Positions 43,245 through 51,986 of a stretch of DNA of 64,000 nt are shown here, in pieces; position 1 is the stretch's first letter, and every line of letters begins with the position of its first letter. Where the stretch lies: the NCBI RefSeq assembly GCF_900111155.1, contig NZ_FOGG01000007.1, positions 124,001 to 188,000 of the forward strand, read 5' to 3'. The notes beneath the pieces are model-generated. The model searched no databases. It was not told the DNA's origin and worked only from the letters and a program-made list of their open reading frames with translations. This stretch comes from Pedobacter rhizosphaerae. GTDB lineage: Bacteria > Bacteroidota > Bacteroidia > Sphingobacteriales > Sphingobacteriaceae. Made by a program: the position numbers and the translations under genes.

Positions 43245-43272
43245 GGATGTTCAAAATCAACCATAAGAAACA

Positions 43273-44460
43273 ATGTATAAAACCCTACAACCTGTTCTTC
43301 AGAAAGAACTTGAGGAAATAGAAAGTGCCGGCCTTTACAAACGTGAACGTATTATTGTAACTCCGCAGGGAGCAGACATTAAAGTAAGCAGCGGTGCTGA
43401 TGTGATTAATTTTTGTGCAAATAACTATTTGGGCCTTTCATCGCATCCAAAAGTGATTGAGGCAGCGAAAAAGGCAATCGATGACCATGGCTATGGAATG
43501 TCTTCTGTGCGTTTTATTTGCGGAACACAAGATGTACACAAGGAACTGGAAGCCAAGATTTCTGCTTTTTTAGGTACTGAAGATACTATTTTATATGCTG
43601 CGGCATTTGATGCAAATGGTGGGGTTTTTGAGCCCTTATTCAATGCTGAAGACGCTATTATTTCGGATGAGTTAAACCATGCTTCTATTATTGATGGGGT
43701 AAGGCTTTGCAAAGCTCAACGTTTTCGCTATAAAAATGCGGATATGGAGGATTTGGAAAAACAACTCATTGCTGCTAAAGATTGCAGACACAGAATTATT
43801 GTTACCGATGGTGCTTTTTCTATGGACGGATCTGTTGCTCCATTGGATCAGATCTGCGATCTTGCTGATAAATATGAAGCCCTGGTGATGATTGATGAAT
43901 CTCACTGTTCTGGTTTTATTGGTAAAACAGGCCGTGGAACGCACGAACATTTCAACGTAATGGATCGTGTAGATATCATTACCGGAACATTAGGAAAAGC
44001 ATTGGGTGGTGCATCTGGTGGTTTTACTTCCGGGAAAAAAGAAATTGTTGATATGTTGCGTCAGCGTTCACGCCCTTACTTATTCTCCAATACTTTGGCT
44101 CCCTCTATCGCAGGTGCATCCATTACCGTTTTGGATATGTTAAGCGAAACAACGGCACTAAGAGATAAATTAGAAAGTAACACGAAATATTTCCGTGAGA
44201 AAATGACTGAGGCAGGTTTCGATATTAAGCCTGGTTTTCACCCTATTGTTCCTGTAATGCTTTATGATGCCAAGATTGCTCAAAACTTCGCCGCAAAAAT
44301 GTTAGAAGAAGGTATTTATGTGGTTGGATTTTTCTATCCGGTAGTGCCGCAAGGAAAAGCAAGAATCAGGGTTCAGCTTTCTGCAGGTCACGAACAACAC
44401 CATTTAGATAAAGCTATTGCAGCATTTACCAAGGTGGGTAAAGAACTTGGCGTGATTTAA
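43273..44460 (+). CDS. kbl: Glycine C-acetyltransferase (2-amino-3-ketobutyrate CoA ligase)
   Basis: This PLP-dependent aminotransferase-fold enzyme of 395 residues has [14 protein letters not shown] near residue 46 (the substrate/CoA region), [23 protein letters not shown] (Asp for the PLP ring nitrogen) and the PLP lysine in [13 protein letters not shown]. It splits 2-amino-3-ketobutyrate with CoA into glycine and acetyl-CoA, the second step of threonine catabolism after Tdh (gene at 20707). It is monocistronic with a full promoter and terminator. Identification is secure. Confidence 0.95.
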   Translation: MYKTLQPVLQKELEEIESAGLYKRERIIVTPQGADIKVSSGADVINFCANNYLGLSSHPKVIEAAKKAIDDHGYGMSSVRFICGTQDVHKELEAKISAFLGTEDTILYAAAFDANGGVFEPLFNAEDAIISDELNHASIIDGVRLCKAQRFRYKNADMEDLEKQLIAAKDCRHRIIVTDGAFSMDGSVAPLDQICDLADKYEALVMIDESHCSGFIGKTGRGTHEHFNVMDRVDIITGTLGKALGGASGGFTSGKKEIVDMLRQRSRPYLFSNTLAPSIAGASITVLDMLSETTALRDKLESNTKYFREKMTEAGFDIKPGFHPIVPVMLYDAKIAQNFAAKMLEEGIYVVGFFYPVVPQGKARIRVQLSAGHEQHHLDKAIAAFTKVGKELGVI

Positions 44461-44479
44461 AATCCGATTCAAAATACAT

Positions 44480-44504
44480 AAGCCGCCATCGAGCGGCTTT
44501 TTTT
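44480..44504 (+). terminator. Intrinsic terminator of kbl
   Basis: AAGCCGC (44480-44486) pairs perfectly with GCGGCTT (44493-44499) around a 6-nt loop and is followed by a run of Ts to 44504. It starts 20 bp after the kbl stop. Confidence 0.92.
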
Positions 44505-44592
44505 ATGCACTATGAGTTCATTTTCTTTTATAATGATATTGTAAACAGTTGTTTTGAACCGCCTGGGATTAAAAATCTTAGAAAATTTGCCG

Positions 44593-44600
44593 TATATTTG
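44593..44600 (+). promoter_or_regulatory. -7 promoter box of pheS, 5 nt before the start codon
   Basis: TATATTTG is a perfect TAnnTTTG. Only GAGCC separates it from the ATG at 44606, predicting a leaderless or nearly leaderless mRNA. Confidence 0.6.
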
Positions 44601-44605
44601 GAGCC

Positions 44606-45646
44606 ATGTTGCAAGATAAAATAACCCAGTATACCGAAAAGATAAATGCTTTTGTAACTGAAAAAGCAGATGAACTAGAGCAGTTTCGTATTAAGTACTT
44701 AGGCAGTAAAGGTGTTATCAAAGAAATCTTTGATGAATTTAAGTCTGTTTCTATAGAAGAAAAAAAATCTTTAGGTAAGGTTTTAAATGAATTTAAGCAG
44801 CTAGCAGAATCAAAATACCTAACATTAAAGGAATCTACCGAAAGTACAAATGCCAAAGCTGATAATTTAAGATTAGACTTAACACTATCTGGAGAAGGCT
44901 TTGAGGTGGGGTCCCGTCACCCTTTAGCACTTGTGCGTAGAGAAATCGTTGAGATTTTTGCTAAGCTGGGTTTTACTGTAGCAGAAGGTCCGGAAATCGA
45001 AGATGACTGGCACAATTTCTCTGCTCTGAACTTCCCGGAAGAACATCCGGCAAGAGATATGCAGGATACTTTCTTTATCAAAAAAGGTGGTGAAAAAGGT
45101 GATATCGCATTGCGCACACACACTTCATCTGTTCAGGTGAGAATGATGGAACAAGGGCAACCGCCTTTCAGGGCAATTATGCCGGGTAGGGTTTATAGAA
45201 ATGAAGCCATTTCTGCAAGGGCACATTGTTTCTTCCACCAGATTGAAGGTTTATATGTAGATGAAAATGTATCATTCGCCGATCTAAAGCAAACCCTGTT
45301 TTACTTTGTTCAAGAGTTGTATGGTGAGGGTACAAAAGTACGTTTCCGCCCTTCTTATTTCCCTTTCACTGAGCCTTCAGCAGAAATGGATATTTCTTGT
45401 ACAATCTGTAACGGAGCAGGATGCCAGTTGTGTAAGCACAGTGGTTGGGTAGAAATTTTGGGTTGCGGAATGGTTGATCCTAATGTGTTGGAAAACTGTG
45501 GTATTGATTCAAAAAAATATAGCGGTTTTGCATTCGGAATGGGAATTGAACGAATCGCCAACCTGAAGTTCGTAATTAAAGACCTTCGCCTGTTCTCTGA
45601 GAATGATGTTCGCTTCTTAAAGCAATATAAATCTGCATTAATCTAA
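44606..45646 (+). CDS. pheS: Phenylalanine-tRNA ligase alpha subunit
   Basis: The 346 residues have the N-terminal coiled coil (about 1-90) that binds tRNA, then the class II catalytic core: GSRHPLALVRREIVEIF, the phenylalanine pocket segment THTSSVQVRMME, motif 2 in GRVYRNEAISARAHCFFHQIEG, CTICNGAGCQLCKHSGW, and motif 3 GFAFGMGIERIANLKF. It charges tRNA-Phe together with PheT, which is not in the window. The lipoprotein gene overlaps its stop by one base, so the genes are co-translated. Confidence 0.97.
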   Translation: MLQDKITQYTEKINAFVTEKADELEQFRIKYLGSKGVIKEIFDEFKSVSIEEKKSLGKVLNEFKQLAESKYLTLKESTESTNAKADNLRLDLTLSGEGFEVGSRHPLALVRREIVEIFAKLGFTVAEGPEIEDDWHNFSALNFPEEHPARDMQDTFFIKKGGEKGDIALRTHTSSVQVRMMEQGQPPFRAIMPGRVYRNEAISARAHCFFHQIEGLYVDENVSFADLKQTLFYFVQELYGEGTKVRFRPSYFPFTEPSAEMDISCTICNGAGCQLCKHSGWVEILGCGMVDPNVLENCGIDSKKYSGFAFGMGIERIANLKFVIKDLRLFSENDVRFLKQYKSALI

Positions 45647-46059
45647 TGATGAAATATTTAGCTTCCCTCTTTTTCATACTGGTTTTATTTACGGGATGTG
45701 GTAAGGAGGAAGATTATATTCCCGATATTCCAGTTAATTACAGTACCTTGTTAACCGACCCAACTTTAACAGGATTAAGTTCTGGTAAAGCCATAGCGAT
45801 AAAAGGATATGGAATAGCAGGATTGATCTTATATAGGAGTGGTACAGGTCGTTATATGGCCTACGACAGATGTAGCACGGTAAATCCTCAGAATAAATGT
45901 GCGGTAGATATTGACGATTCTAATATCACCGTAACAGACCCCTGTTCAGGAGCTAAATTTTTGCTGGAAGATGGAAGTCCGGCGAAAGCCCCGGCAGAAA
46001 AATACTTAAAACAATATACAGTAGCCATTTCAGGCAACACGATACGCGTAACGAATTAA
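45646..46059 (+). CDS. Small lipoprotein with a degenerate Rieske-like fold
   Basis: The ATG at 45646 overlaps the pheS stop (TAATG); a second ATG follows at 45649. The 137 residues start with a lipoprotein signal whose cysteine is in LVLFTGCGKEED. The body looks like a Rieske domain: MAYDRCSTVNPQNKC followed about 18 residues later by VTDPCSGAKFLLEDG. A true Rieske site has C-x-H and C-x-x-H; here the cysteines partly remain (RCS, PCS) but both histidines are replaced by serine or threonine positions. An intact [2Fe-2S] cluster is therefore unlikely. Homologous lipoproteins occur in Bacteroidota, with unknown function. Confidence 0.65.
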   Translation: MMKYLASLFFILVLFTGCGKEEDYIPDIPVNYSTLLTDPTLTGLSSGKAIAIKGYGIAGLILYRSGTGRYMAYDRCSTVNPQNKCAVDIDDSNITVTDPCSGAKFLLEDGSPAKAPAEKYLKQYTVAISGNTIRVTN

Positions 46060-46062
46060 AAA

Positions 46063-46638
46063 ATGGAAGCCGAAAAAATTAAAGATACCGTAAAGAAAGC
46101 ATCCAAAGAACTCTTTAGAAAATATGGTTATCATAAAACCAGCGTAAACGAAATTGCCAAAAAAGCGCGCATAGCAAAAGCTACTATTTATAAATATTTC
46201 GAAAGTAAGGAGCAGGTTTTAGATAGCATTCTGATGGATTATCTTGATCAGAACCTAAAAGAAATCCTTCATAACAAAGTGAGCTACTCTTCTGAAGAAG
46301 AATACCTTAAGGCCCTGGTAATGAAAACCAGCCGTTTGTCTTTTACCGCGTGTAATGAGTTTATAGGATGGGACTTTGTTAGGGAGAATGCCAACTCACA
46401 AGAATTCCTGAAACACCTTTCAGATCAGTTAGAAGCGCTTTTATTGGCAGCCTACCTGGAACTGGATAACTTTAAAAATAATCCCGCAAGGAGGGAAGGA
46501 CTTGCGTTCTTGTTAAAGGCTAGCAAAAGTATTGTATTTTCTTTCGCATTTACCTCGGTAAGCGATTCTGATGTACGTAAGAACTTTGTAAGTTTCCAAA
46601 AGGAGATTCTTCCGTTTTTGGTTAAGGCAGCACTCTAA
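46063..46638 (+). CDS. TetR/AcrR family transcriptional regulator
   Basis: The 191 residues have an N-terminal TetR HTH (ELFRKYGYHKTSVNEIAKKA, then ATIYKYFESKEQVLDSIL) and a helical ligand-binding C-terminal domain of normal length. It starts 3 bp after the lipoprotein gene and is the last gene of the pheS run. It ends 4 bp from the convergent gene at 46643. TetR proteins are usually repressors released by a small molecule. The effector and targets are unknown. An unusual feature is its placement in a translation-gene operon. Confidence 0.92.
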   Translation: MEAEKIKDTVKKASKELFRKYGYHKTSVNEIAKKARIAKATIYKYFESKEQVLDSILMDYLDQNLKEILHNKVSYSSEEEYLKALVMKTSRLSFTACNEFIGWDFVRENANSQEFLKHLSDQLEALLLAAYLELDNFKNNPARREGLAFLLKASKSIVFSFAFTSVSDSDVRKNFVSFQKEILPFLVKAAL

Positions 46639-46642
46639 ACCT

Positions 46643-47320
46643 TTAGTTTTCGTAGTAATCCTTGGTTTTAAACTTTTCGACAGTTTTTTGCATTTTGCCG
46701 TTGATCAGTTTTTGAGTAATAACTACAACTTCATCGGCAATACTTGAATCTTCGATTACTGATTCGATAATAAACCATTGTTTTTTACTGTCCTGCTTGT
46801 AGCTGATGGTTTTTTGATAGCAGCATCCGCTCTTCTCCATGATAGAGATTCTTTGGTTTTTTTTGTCTACAGCAAACATACCTAAATTATTGCTCGCTAG
46901 TTCACTGAGCCTGGTGTCGATATTAAATTTAGTAACGGATAGTGCTGTGTAAATATTATAAGAAGGACTATCATAGGCACCTTTACTTCCATTGCGGATG
47001 GCAATATCTTCATGGCCGTCAAAGTTGAAATCACCAAAAATTAACGGACTTTGATACTTTCCTAAAGGCAACCAGCCCAGTTTTGCGTCTTGCTTTTCGG
47101 TTAAGGAAAATTGTAAATCAGGCGAGTTGAAAGTCTGGAGTTCTGCTCCCGAAATTTTATCGTAAAGAATAATGATACCCTTCCCCCCGCAGAGACCGTT
47201 TTCACAATTCGCCACAAATATTTTTGCTTCGTATTGGTTTGAGCTGGTATTGTCTAAAAACTTATATTGCCCTTGTGCATGCATGGCAATAAAGAGTAAA
47301 AGTATCGCTGTGTATTTCAT
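46643..47320 (-). CDS. Secreted protein with FG-GAP/EF-hand-like calcium loop (XAC2610-like)
   Basis: The start is taken at the ATG at 47320 (MKYTAILLLFIAMHAQG), giving 225 residues with a Sec signal; an ATG at 47347 would add nine polar residues. The visible motif is FGDFNFDGHEDIAIRNG, a DxDxDG-like calcium loop seen in FG-GAP and XAC2610-type proteins. The rest is beta-rich (ISGAELQTFNSPDLQFSL; SPSYNIYTALSVTKF). Four cysteines (two in the mature N-terminus, CENGLCGG, and adjacent CC in SGCCYQK) may form disulfides. Function is unknown. It converges with the TetR gene and lies 55 bp downstream of the Fic gene end, measured from its start. Confidence 0.7.
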   Translation of the reverse strand: MKYTAILLLFIAMHAQGQYKFLDNTSSNQYEAKIFVANCENGLCGGKGIIILYDKISGAELQTFNSPDLQFSLTEKQDAKLGWLPLGKYQSPLIFGDFNFDGHEDIAIRNGSKGAYDSPSYNIYTALSVTKFNIDTRLSELASNNLGMFAVDKKNQRISIMEKSGCCYQKTISYKQDSKKQWFIIESVIEDSSIADEVVVITQKLINGKMQKTVEKFKTKDYYEN

Positions 47321-47374
47321 TTTTATTTTGGGGTAAAAGTATCCCAAAATCCAGAAATTAAAAGTTAAAAAAGG

Positions 47375-48331
47375 TTAACGTTTCCGTTTTCTGTTTTGGA
47401 TATAATCTTTAACTGCGGTTTTAGTTGTTAGCCAATCTTTGCCTTCCTTATAAGCATCTATTTTGCCCTGTCTGGCTAATAAACTAACATATTCTTGACC
47501 ATAGGGTACATCTGGCTCCGAAACGATAAAGGAGATAGGCTCATAATCTTCATAACTGTGGCCAGGTAGTGCATTAATATAGATGTTTAATGAACGCTCC
47601 GTGGCCTGAATCATTAGGAGGTAAAGCTTGCTGTAATTGCCGTTATTCGCTTGATTTAAAGCCTCGTAATATTTCTTTGTGTCATTTTTGAGTATAATAG
47701 CAGGAGGTAAGCCTTTCCGCATCAGGAGTAAGTTCATCGCAAGGCGAACAGTTCTGCCGTTCCCGTCAAAAAATGGATGTATCCAAACTAATTTGTGATG
47801 GAAAATGGTAGCAAGTAAAATATCATTTAAGCCTAATGGATTATCATTTACAAACTCAATTAATTCATCTAATAAATGCGAAACTTTTTTTGCATTAGGC
47901 GGGGTAAAGTTAGCACCAACAATACGCACTCCTCCATTTCTCAATCTACCTGCATATTCATCTTCTATACTTCTTAATATATAGCCATGTAGCGATAAGA
48001 TATCAATGCTTCTAAGGATATAGCTTTCTTTAACTAAGGTGTAGAGGTAGTCAATTGCTTTTTCATGGTTATACACTTCAAAGTGTTCTCTTAGAGATTT
48101 ACCCTTTACAGTAATGCCTTCCTGCAATACCATTTGAGTTTCTTTTAAAGTTAAGGTATTGCCTTCTATACTATTCGAGTTATAAGTCCATTCTAAGCTT
48201 AAATCTGTTTTAATTCGATTTAGGGCGCTGGAAGGTAAAGGCCTTGAGCCGTCAAGCTTTGCTTTTTTTTCACTTAACCTTTGTATTTGAGGTTGAAATT
48301 CTTCCAGGTTGTTTAACTCAAATTCCCACAT
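47375..48331 (-). CDS. Fic family protein with N-terminal inhibitory motif
   Basis: The 318 residues have the Fic core HPFFDGNGR at residues 185-193, with the catalytic His185 and the phosphate-binding GNGR loop. An inhibitory motif of the (S/T)xxxE(G/N) type is at residues 52-57 (SNSIEG), which makes this a class II, self-inhibited Fic protein. A winged-helix-like C-terminal part is suggested by SLLARQGKIDAYKEGKDWLTTKTA. Fic enzymes transfer AMP to target proteins. No antitoxin gene is adjacent, consistent with an internal inhibitor. Targets are unknown. Confidence 0.92.
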   Translation of the reverse strand: MWEFELNNLEEFQPQIQRLSEKKAKLDGSRPLPSSALNRIKTDLSLEWTYNSNSIEGNTLTLKETQMVLQEGITVKGKSLREHFEVYNHEKAIDYLYTLVKESYILRSIDILSLHGYILRSIEDEYAGRLRNGGVRIVGANFTPPNAKKVSHLLDELIEFVNDNPLGLNDILLATIFHHKLVWIHPFFDGNGRTVRLAMNLLLMRKGLPPAIILKNDTKKYYEALNQANNGNYSKLYLLMIQATERSLNIYINALPGHSYEDYEPISFIVSEPDVPYGQEYVSLLARQGKIDAYKEGKDWLTTKTAVKDYIQNRKRKR

Positions 48332-48398
48332 CCCCGAAGTTACTAATGTCGTTTTGGCTTAAAAATTAAATTTACCGATATTAAAAAATTAATCGCAA

Positions 48399-48430
48399 AA
48401 AAAATCGGATGATCATTTATCCGATTTTTT
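48399..48430. terminator. Terminator of the ABC exporter operon (bidirectional dyad)
   Basis: AAAAAATCGGAT (48399-48410) pairs perfectly with ATCCGATTTTTT (48419-48430) around an 8-nt loop, giving U tracts on both strands. It begins 10 bp past the permease stop. Confidence 0.9.
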
Positions 48431-48440
48431 CAAAGGAGAC

Positions 48441-49556
48441 TTATTCCCATTTAAAAACCTTAACGGCTACGGCATAAATACCAATACCCCACAAAATAAG
48501 AATCAATATCTGCTGTTTAACGTCCCATAAGCCTAAGCCTTCAAAAGCGACTTTACGCATGGCATCATTTAAATAGGTAAGCGGTAAAGCCCTGCTAATG
48601 GGTTGCAGCCAGTTCGGAAAAGCTTCAATACTAAAAAATGTACCCGATAATAAGAATTGCGGAAGTGTAACGATATTAGAAATTGGCGGCACCATGCTCT
48701 CGCTTTTTGCGATACCTGATATAATAAATCCAAAACCCATAAATACGATTACGCCTAGGGTGGCCAGTATAAGCATATTGACGACCGTAAGCACACCGTG
48801 AACGAGTGTAAAACCAAAAAAGAAATGACCCAAAACAATAATAAATAAAGCTCCTATCAAGGCAAAGCCAATTCTGGCAATAGCCTCTCCAATTACAATG
48901 CTTGAACGCTTTACAGGAGTGGCAAAGAAACGTTTGATTACCAGGGTTTGGCGCAGACTTAAAAACACAAAGGCAGTACCAAATACACCGGTGCTTAATA
49001 AGGAGAAGCCTAGCTGACCCGGAAGTATAAAATCTATCGTTTTATATTCCCTTCCTTCTACGGTGCTTTCTTTAATCTCTGCAACTGTAGGTTTGAGTGA
49101 TTTGTCGTAAAAGAGGTTATTGAGTACAGATCTCAAAATATTACCTTTATCCATAGAGGCAGAAGTGTAAACCACCTTCACCGAATAGGCCTGCGAATTT
49201 ACCTTTCGCTGTACATCAATCATGGCGTCGATATTGCCTTTTTCCAGTAGCTTGTCAAATTCAACTTTAGATTTTTCTTTTTTTAGCCGAATCATCCTGG
49301 TTTGCTCCAGCATGCCGATCACCGGATTGCTCATGTCTGACCCTGGCGCTATACCCACATCGATATGCGTTCCGCCACCACCTAAAAATCCAAATACCAG
49401 GATGAATATAAGTGGAAATGCAAGGGTGAAAATTACAGCAGATGGACTCCGCATAATGGAGCGGAAGCTGGCTTTCGCCAAGGCCAAGGTCGCTTTGGTA
49501 TTGCTAAAGTTTACTGTCTCCGGATTTCCCTTCGCAGATTTGGTATCATTTTGCAT
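48441..49556 (-). CDS. ABC-2 type exporter permease
   Basis: The 371 residues have an N-terminal membrane helix (SPSAVIFTLAFPLIFILVFGFLGGG), a soluble extracytoplasmic loop of about 120 residues, then five further hydrophobic segments (GFSLLSTGVFGTAFVFLSL, IGFALIGALFIIVLGHFFFGF, VVNMLILATLGVIVFMGFGFIISG and others), the layout of DrrB/YhhJ-like ABC-2 permeases. The ATPase gene lies 54 bp upstream on the same strand. Substrates of this group include drugs, lipids and polysaccharides; nothing here narrows it. Confidence 0.9.
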   Translation of the reverse strand: MQNDTKSAKGNPETVNFSNTKATLALAKASFRSIMRSPSAVIFTLAFPLIFILVFGFLGGGGTHIDVGIAPGSDMSNPVIGMLEQTRMIRLKKEKSKVEFDKLLEKGNIDAMIDVQRKVNSQAYSVKVVYTSASMDKGNILRSVLNNLFYDKSLKPTVAEIKESTVEGREYKTIDFILPGQLGFSLLSTGVFGTAFVFLSLRQTLVIKRFFATPVKRSSIVIGEAIARIGFALIGALFIIVLGHFFFGFTLVHGVLTVVNMLILATLGVIVFMGFGFIISGIAKSESMVPPISNIVTLPQFLLSGTFFSIEAFPNWLQPISRALPLTYLNDAMRKVAFEGLGLWDVKQQILILILWGIGIYAVAVKVFKWE

Positions 49557-49610
49557 ATGTCTTGCCTGGTTATGATTTAAATTTTTCTATTTGGGTAGTT
49601 GTTAGATGTA

Positions 49611-50375
49611 TTATTCTCGCCATTCCTGCCCTGTCAGGTTAATAAATACGTCTTCAAGATTAGCTTTTTTAACTTCTTTTTTACGCTCGAAGCCACTGTT
49701 AACCAGATTGTCGATCAAATTATCAGGCGTGTCTAAAGCGATAATCCGGCCGCGCTCTACAAAAGCTACCCGATCACAAAGCTGTTCTGCCTCATCCATA
49801 TAATGGGTAGTAATAACCACAGTAGTGCCATTGTTTCTGATCTCCTTAATCAAATCCCAAAGGTTTCTCCGGGCCTGAGGGTCGAGTCCGGTAGTAGGCT
49901 CATCTAAAAATATAATTTTGGGTTGGTTGATCAAGGTCGTGGCAATAGAAAAGCGCTGTTTTTGTCCACCAGAAAGCGCCTTGTATTTCGCTTTTGCTTT
50001 ATCTTGCAGGTTAACTTTTTCAAGCATCGCCATGGGCTTAATGTCTGCGCCATAAAGGCCGGCAAAGAGCTCTATCAGTTCAATAAGGTTAAGGTTAGGG
50101 TAATAACCGGCCGCCTGAAGCTGAACGCCTATAATCTGCTTAATTTCCTGTGCCTGCTTGTCAATTGAAAGGCCATCAACGGTAATCTCGCCAGAGGTTT
50201 TCTCTCTTAGGGTTTCTATAATTTCCAGCGTAGTGGTTTTTCCGGCACCATTTGGCCCCAAAAGGCCAAAAATCTCATGTTCATAAACATCAAAGGTTAA
50301 ACCTTGAACTGCTTTAAAGTCATCGTAATTTTTTACCAGATTGTTAACACTGATAATGGCTTTTCTTGTTTCCAT
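49611..50375 (-). CDS. ABC transporter ATP-binding protein (DrrA/CcmA type)
   Basis: The 254 residues hold a complete nucleotide-binding domain: Walker A GPNGAGKTTTL, Q-loop IGVQLQAAGYYP, signature LSGGQKQRFS, Walker B IIFLDEPTTGLDPQ, and the switch histidine in VVITTHYMDEAEQL. It pairs with the permease 54 bp downstream to form an exporter. A weak -7 box (TACATTCG at 50387-50380, one mismatch) ends 4 nt before the ATG. Substrate unknown. Confidence 0.94.
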   Translation of the reverse strand: METRKAIISVNNLVKNYDDFKAVQGLTFDVYEHEIFGLLGPNGAGKTTTLEIIETLREKTSGEITVDGLSIDKQAQEIKQIIGVQLQAAGYYPNLNLIELIELFAGLYGADIKPMAMLEKVNLQDKAKAKYKALSGGQKQRFSIATTLINQPKIIFLDEPTTGLDPQARRNLWDLIKEIRNNGTTVVITTHYMDEAEQLCDRVAFVERGRIIALDTPDNLIDNLVNSGFERKKEVKKANLEDVFINLTGQEWRE

Positions 50376-50479
50376 GTTGCGAATGTAAGAAGCTTAATAT
50401 GAATAGAGAATGAATTTGGTCAGAATGAATAGAAAATGTCGGTTAAATGATCTTTTAATAGCTGAGGTAGGGCTTAAAC

Positions 50480-50528
50480 AAAATCTGCGAATCAACAGCC
50501 TGAGTTTTGCTGTAGATCCGCAGATTTT
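50480..50528 (-). terminator. Terminator of carA
   Basis: AAAATCTGCG (50480-50489) pairs perfectly with CGCAGATTTT (50519-50528), with an inner stem ACAGC/GCTGT (50495-50499 / 50509-50513). It lies 28 bp past the carA stop. The tail is A/T-mixed (TGTTTAAGCC), so efficiency may be moderate. Confidence 0.75.
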
Positions 50529-50556
50529 ATTATTTATGTTAGGCTTCAGCTCAGGA

Positions 50557-51669
50557 TTACCAAACTAATTTACCTGTCATTACATCAACGAAGTCATCAA
50601 AAAGATAACGTGAATCATGTGGGCCAGGTGAAGATTCTGGGTGATATTGAACAGAGAATGCTTTTTTACCTTTTACACGGATACCTTCAATAGATTTATC
50701 ATTTAGGTTAACGTGTGTAATTTCTACTTTATCAGAATTTCTAACTTCATCTGGAACAACACCAAAACCGTGGTTTTGTGAAGTCACTTCGCAGTGATCT
50801 TTAATGATATTTTTAACAGGGTGGTTTAATCCACGGTGACCGTTAAACATTTTCATGGTGCCAATACCGTTAGATTCTGCCAATAACTGGTGGCCTAAGC
50901 AAATACCAAATAAAGGCTTGTCTGCTGCTAAAATGGTTTTGATCGTTTCTACTGCATAAGGCATTACCGAAGGGTCGCCAGGGCCGTTAGAAATGAAGTA
51001 ACCATCAGGATTGAATTTTTCCATTTCAGCAAAAGTCGTTTTCGCAGGGAAAACCTGAACATAAATGTCTCTGGCTTCGAAGTTGCGTAAAATGTTTTTC
51101 TTAATACCCAAATCTAAAGCAGCAACTTTTAAGCTTGCATTAGGGTTTCCATAGAAGTAAGGCTCCTTGGTGCTTACTTTTGATGAAAGCTCTAAACCTT
51201 CCATTGAAGGAACTTCGGCAAGCTTTTGTTTTAATTCTTCTAAATCTGTAATTTCTGAAGAAATAATGGCATTCATCGCTCCCTTATCGCGGATGTGACG
51301 TACCAATGCACGGGTATCGATATCAGAGATGGCTACCAGGTTATCATTTTGGAAATAATCCTGGATAGATTCTTTTGCTTGTTTACGGCTGTAAACGATA
51401 TTATAGTTTTTACAAACCAAACCAGCGATTTTTATCGAATCCGATTCAATCTCATCGGCATGGATACCATAATTACCAATGTGCGAATTGGTGGTAACCA
51501 TAATTTGACCAAAATAACTTGGGTCAGTAAAAATCTCTTGGTAACCTGTCATCCCTGTATTAAAACAGATTTCGCCTGTAGTGGTGCCAATTTTTCCGGC
51601 CGCTTTGCCGTAAAAAACCGTGCCATCAGCAAGTAATAGAATCGCAGGTAACTTGGTGTAGTTAGTCAT
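50557..51669 (-). CDS. carA: Carbamoyl-phosphate synthase small subunit
   Basis: The 370 residues contain the CarA N-terminal domain (LLLADGTVFYGKAAGKIGTT, GEICFNTGMTGYQEI) and a class I glutamine amidotransferase domain: PDGYFISNGPGDPS, nucleophile Cys in FGICLGHQLLA, and the His/Glu pair in QYHPESSPGPHDS. It hydrolyses glutamine to feed ammonia to CarB for arginine and pyrimidine synthesis. carB is not adjacent. A long leader (about 110 nt) with two hairpins precedes it. Confidence 0.96.
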   Translation of the reverse strand: MTNYTKLPAILLLADGTVFYGKAAGKIGTTTGEICFNTGMTGYQEIFTDPSYFGQIMVTTNSHIGNYGIHADEIESDSIKIAGLVCKNYNIVYSRKQAKESIQDYFQNDNLVAISDIDTRALVRHIRDKGAMNAIISSEITDLEELKQKLAEVPSMEGLELSSKVSTKEPYFYGNPNASLKVAALDLGIKKNILRNFEARDIYVQVFPAKTTFAEMEKFNPDGYFISNGPGDPSVMPYAVETIKTILAADKPLFGICLGHQLLAESNGIGTMKMFNGHRGLNHPVKNIIKDHCEVTSQNHGFGVVPDEVRNSDKVEITHVNLNDKSIEGIRVKGKKAFSVQYHPESSPGPHDSRYLFDDFVDVMTGKLVW

Positions 51670-51787
51670 GGTAATTACAATATGGATTTTTGATTAAAAA
51701 AGAGTTGAAAAAAGGGTAACTTTCGGCATTAAAGCCGTTTTTGCAGGGTGCAAAAAATGATGAACTAATCCCTTCCATTTCGGGGTA

Positions 51788-51795
51788 CAAAGATA
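51788..51795 (-). promoter_or_regulatory. -7 promoter box of carA
   Basis: TATCTTTG on the minus strand is a perfect TAnnTTTG. It lies 118 nt before the ATG at 51669, which leaves a long leader for regulation. Confidence 0.6.
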
Positions 51796-51958
51796 GAGTT
51801 TAAGATTGGTAATGTAAAATGAAATTTGAAATTAAAAATAGCTATGCCAAATAACCCCAACAGAAGCCATGCTGCATCAATAAACAAAATGACTTTTTAT
51901 TAATAGGGTTTTGGCCTTTTAGCTAAAGCCATTCGGCTCGTTTTTAAAGAAAAAACAA

Positions 51959-51966
51959 TACTTTTG
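51959..51966 (+). promoter_or_regulatory. -7 promoter box of panB
   Basis: TACTTTTG is a perfect TAnnTTTG, 20 nt before the ATG at 51987. No clear -33 element is visible. Confidence 0.65.
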
Positions 51967-51986
51967 GAGGCACAAAACAGATTATA

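Larger units (their letters stand above)
51670..51986. other. 317-bp divergent intergenic region of carA and panB with a structured carA leader
   Basis: No gene is visible. It holds the carA -7 box (51788-51795), a roughly 110-nt carA leader and the panB -7 box (51959-51966). In the leader a perfect stem, TTTTTGCA/TGCAAAAA (51738-51745 / 51749-51756), has a 3-nt loop. The stem CGGC/GCCG (51724-51727 / 51734-51737) follows, and then on the minus strand a T-rich stretch (ACCCTTTTTTC). It could be an attenuator, but pairing is short. Confidence 0.55.

Noticed and set aside
46063..46638. TetR regulator as the regulator of the pheS operon
   Set aside because: It is the last gene of the run and no operator-like dyad was seen at the pheS promoter.
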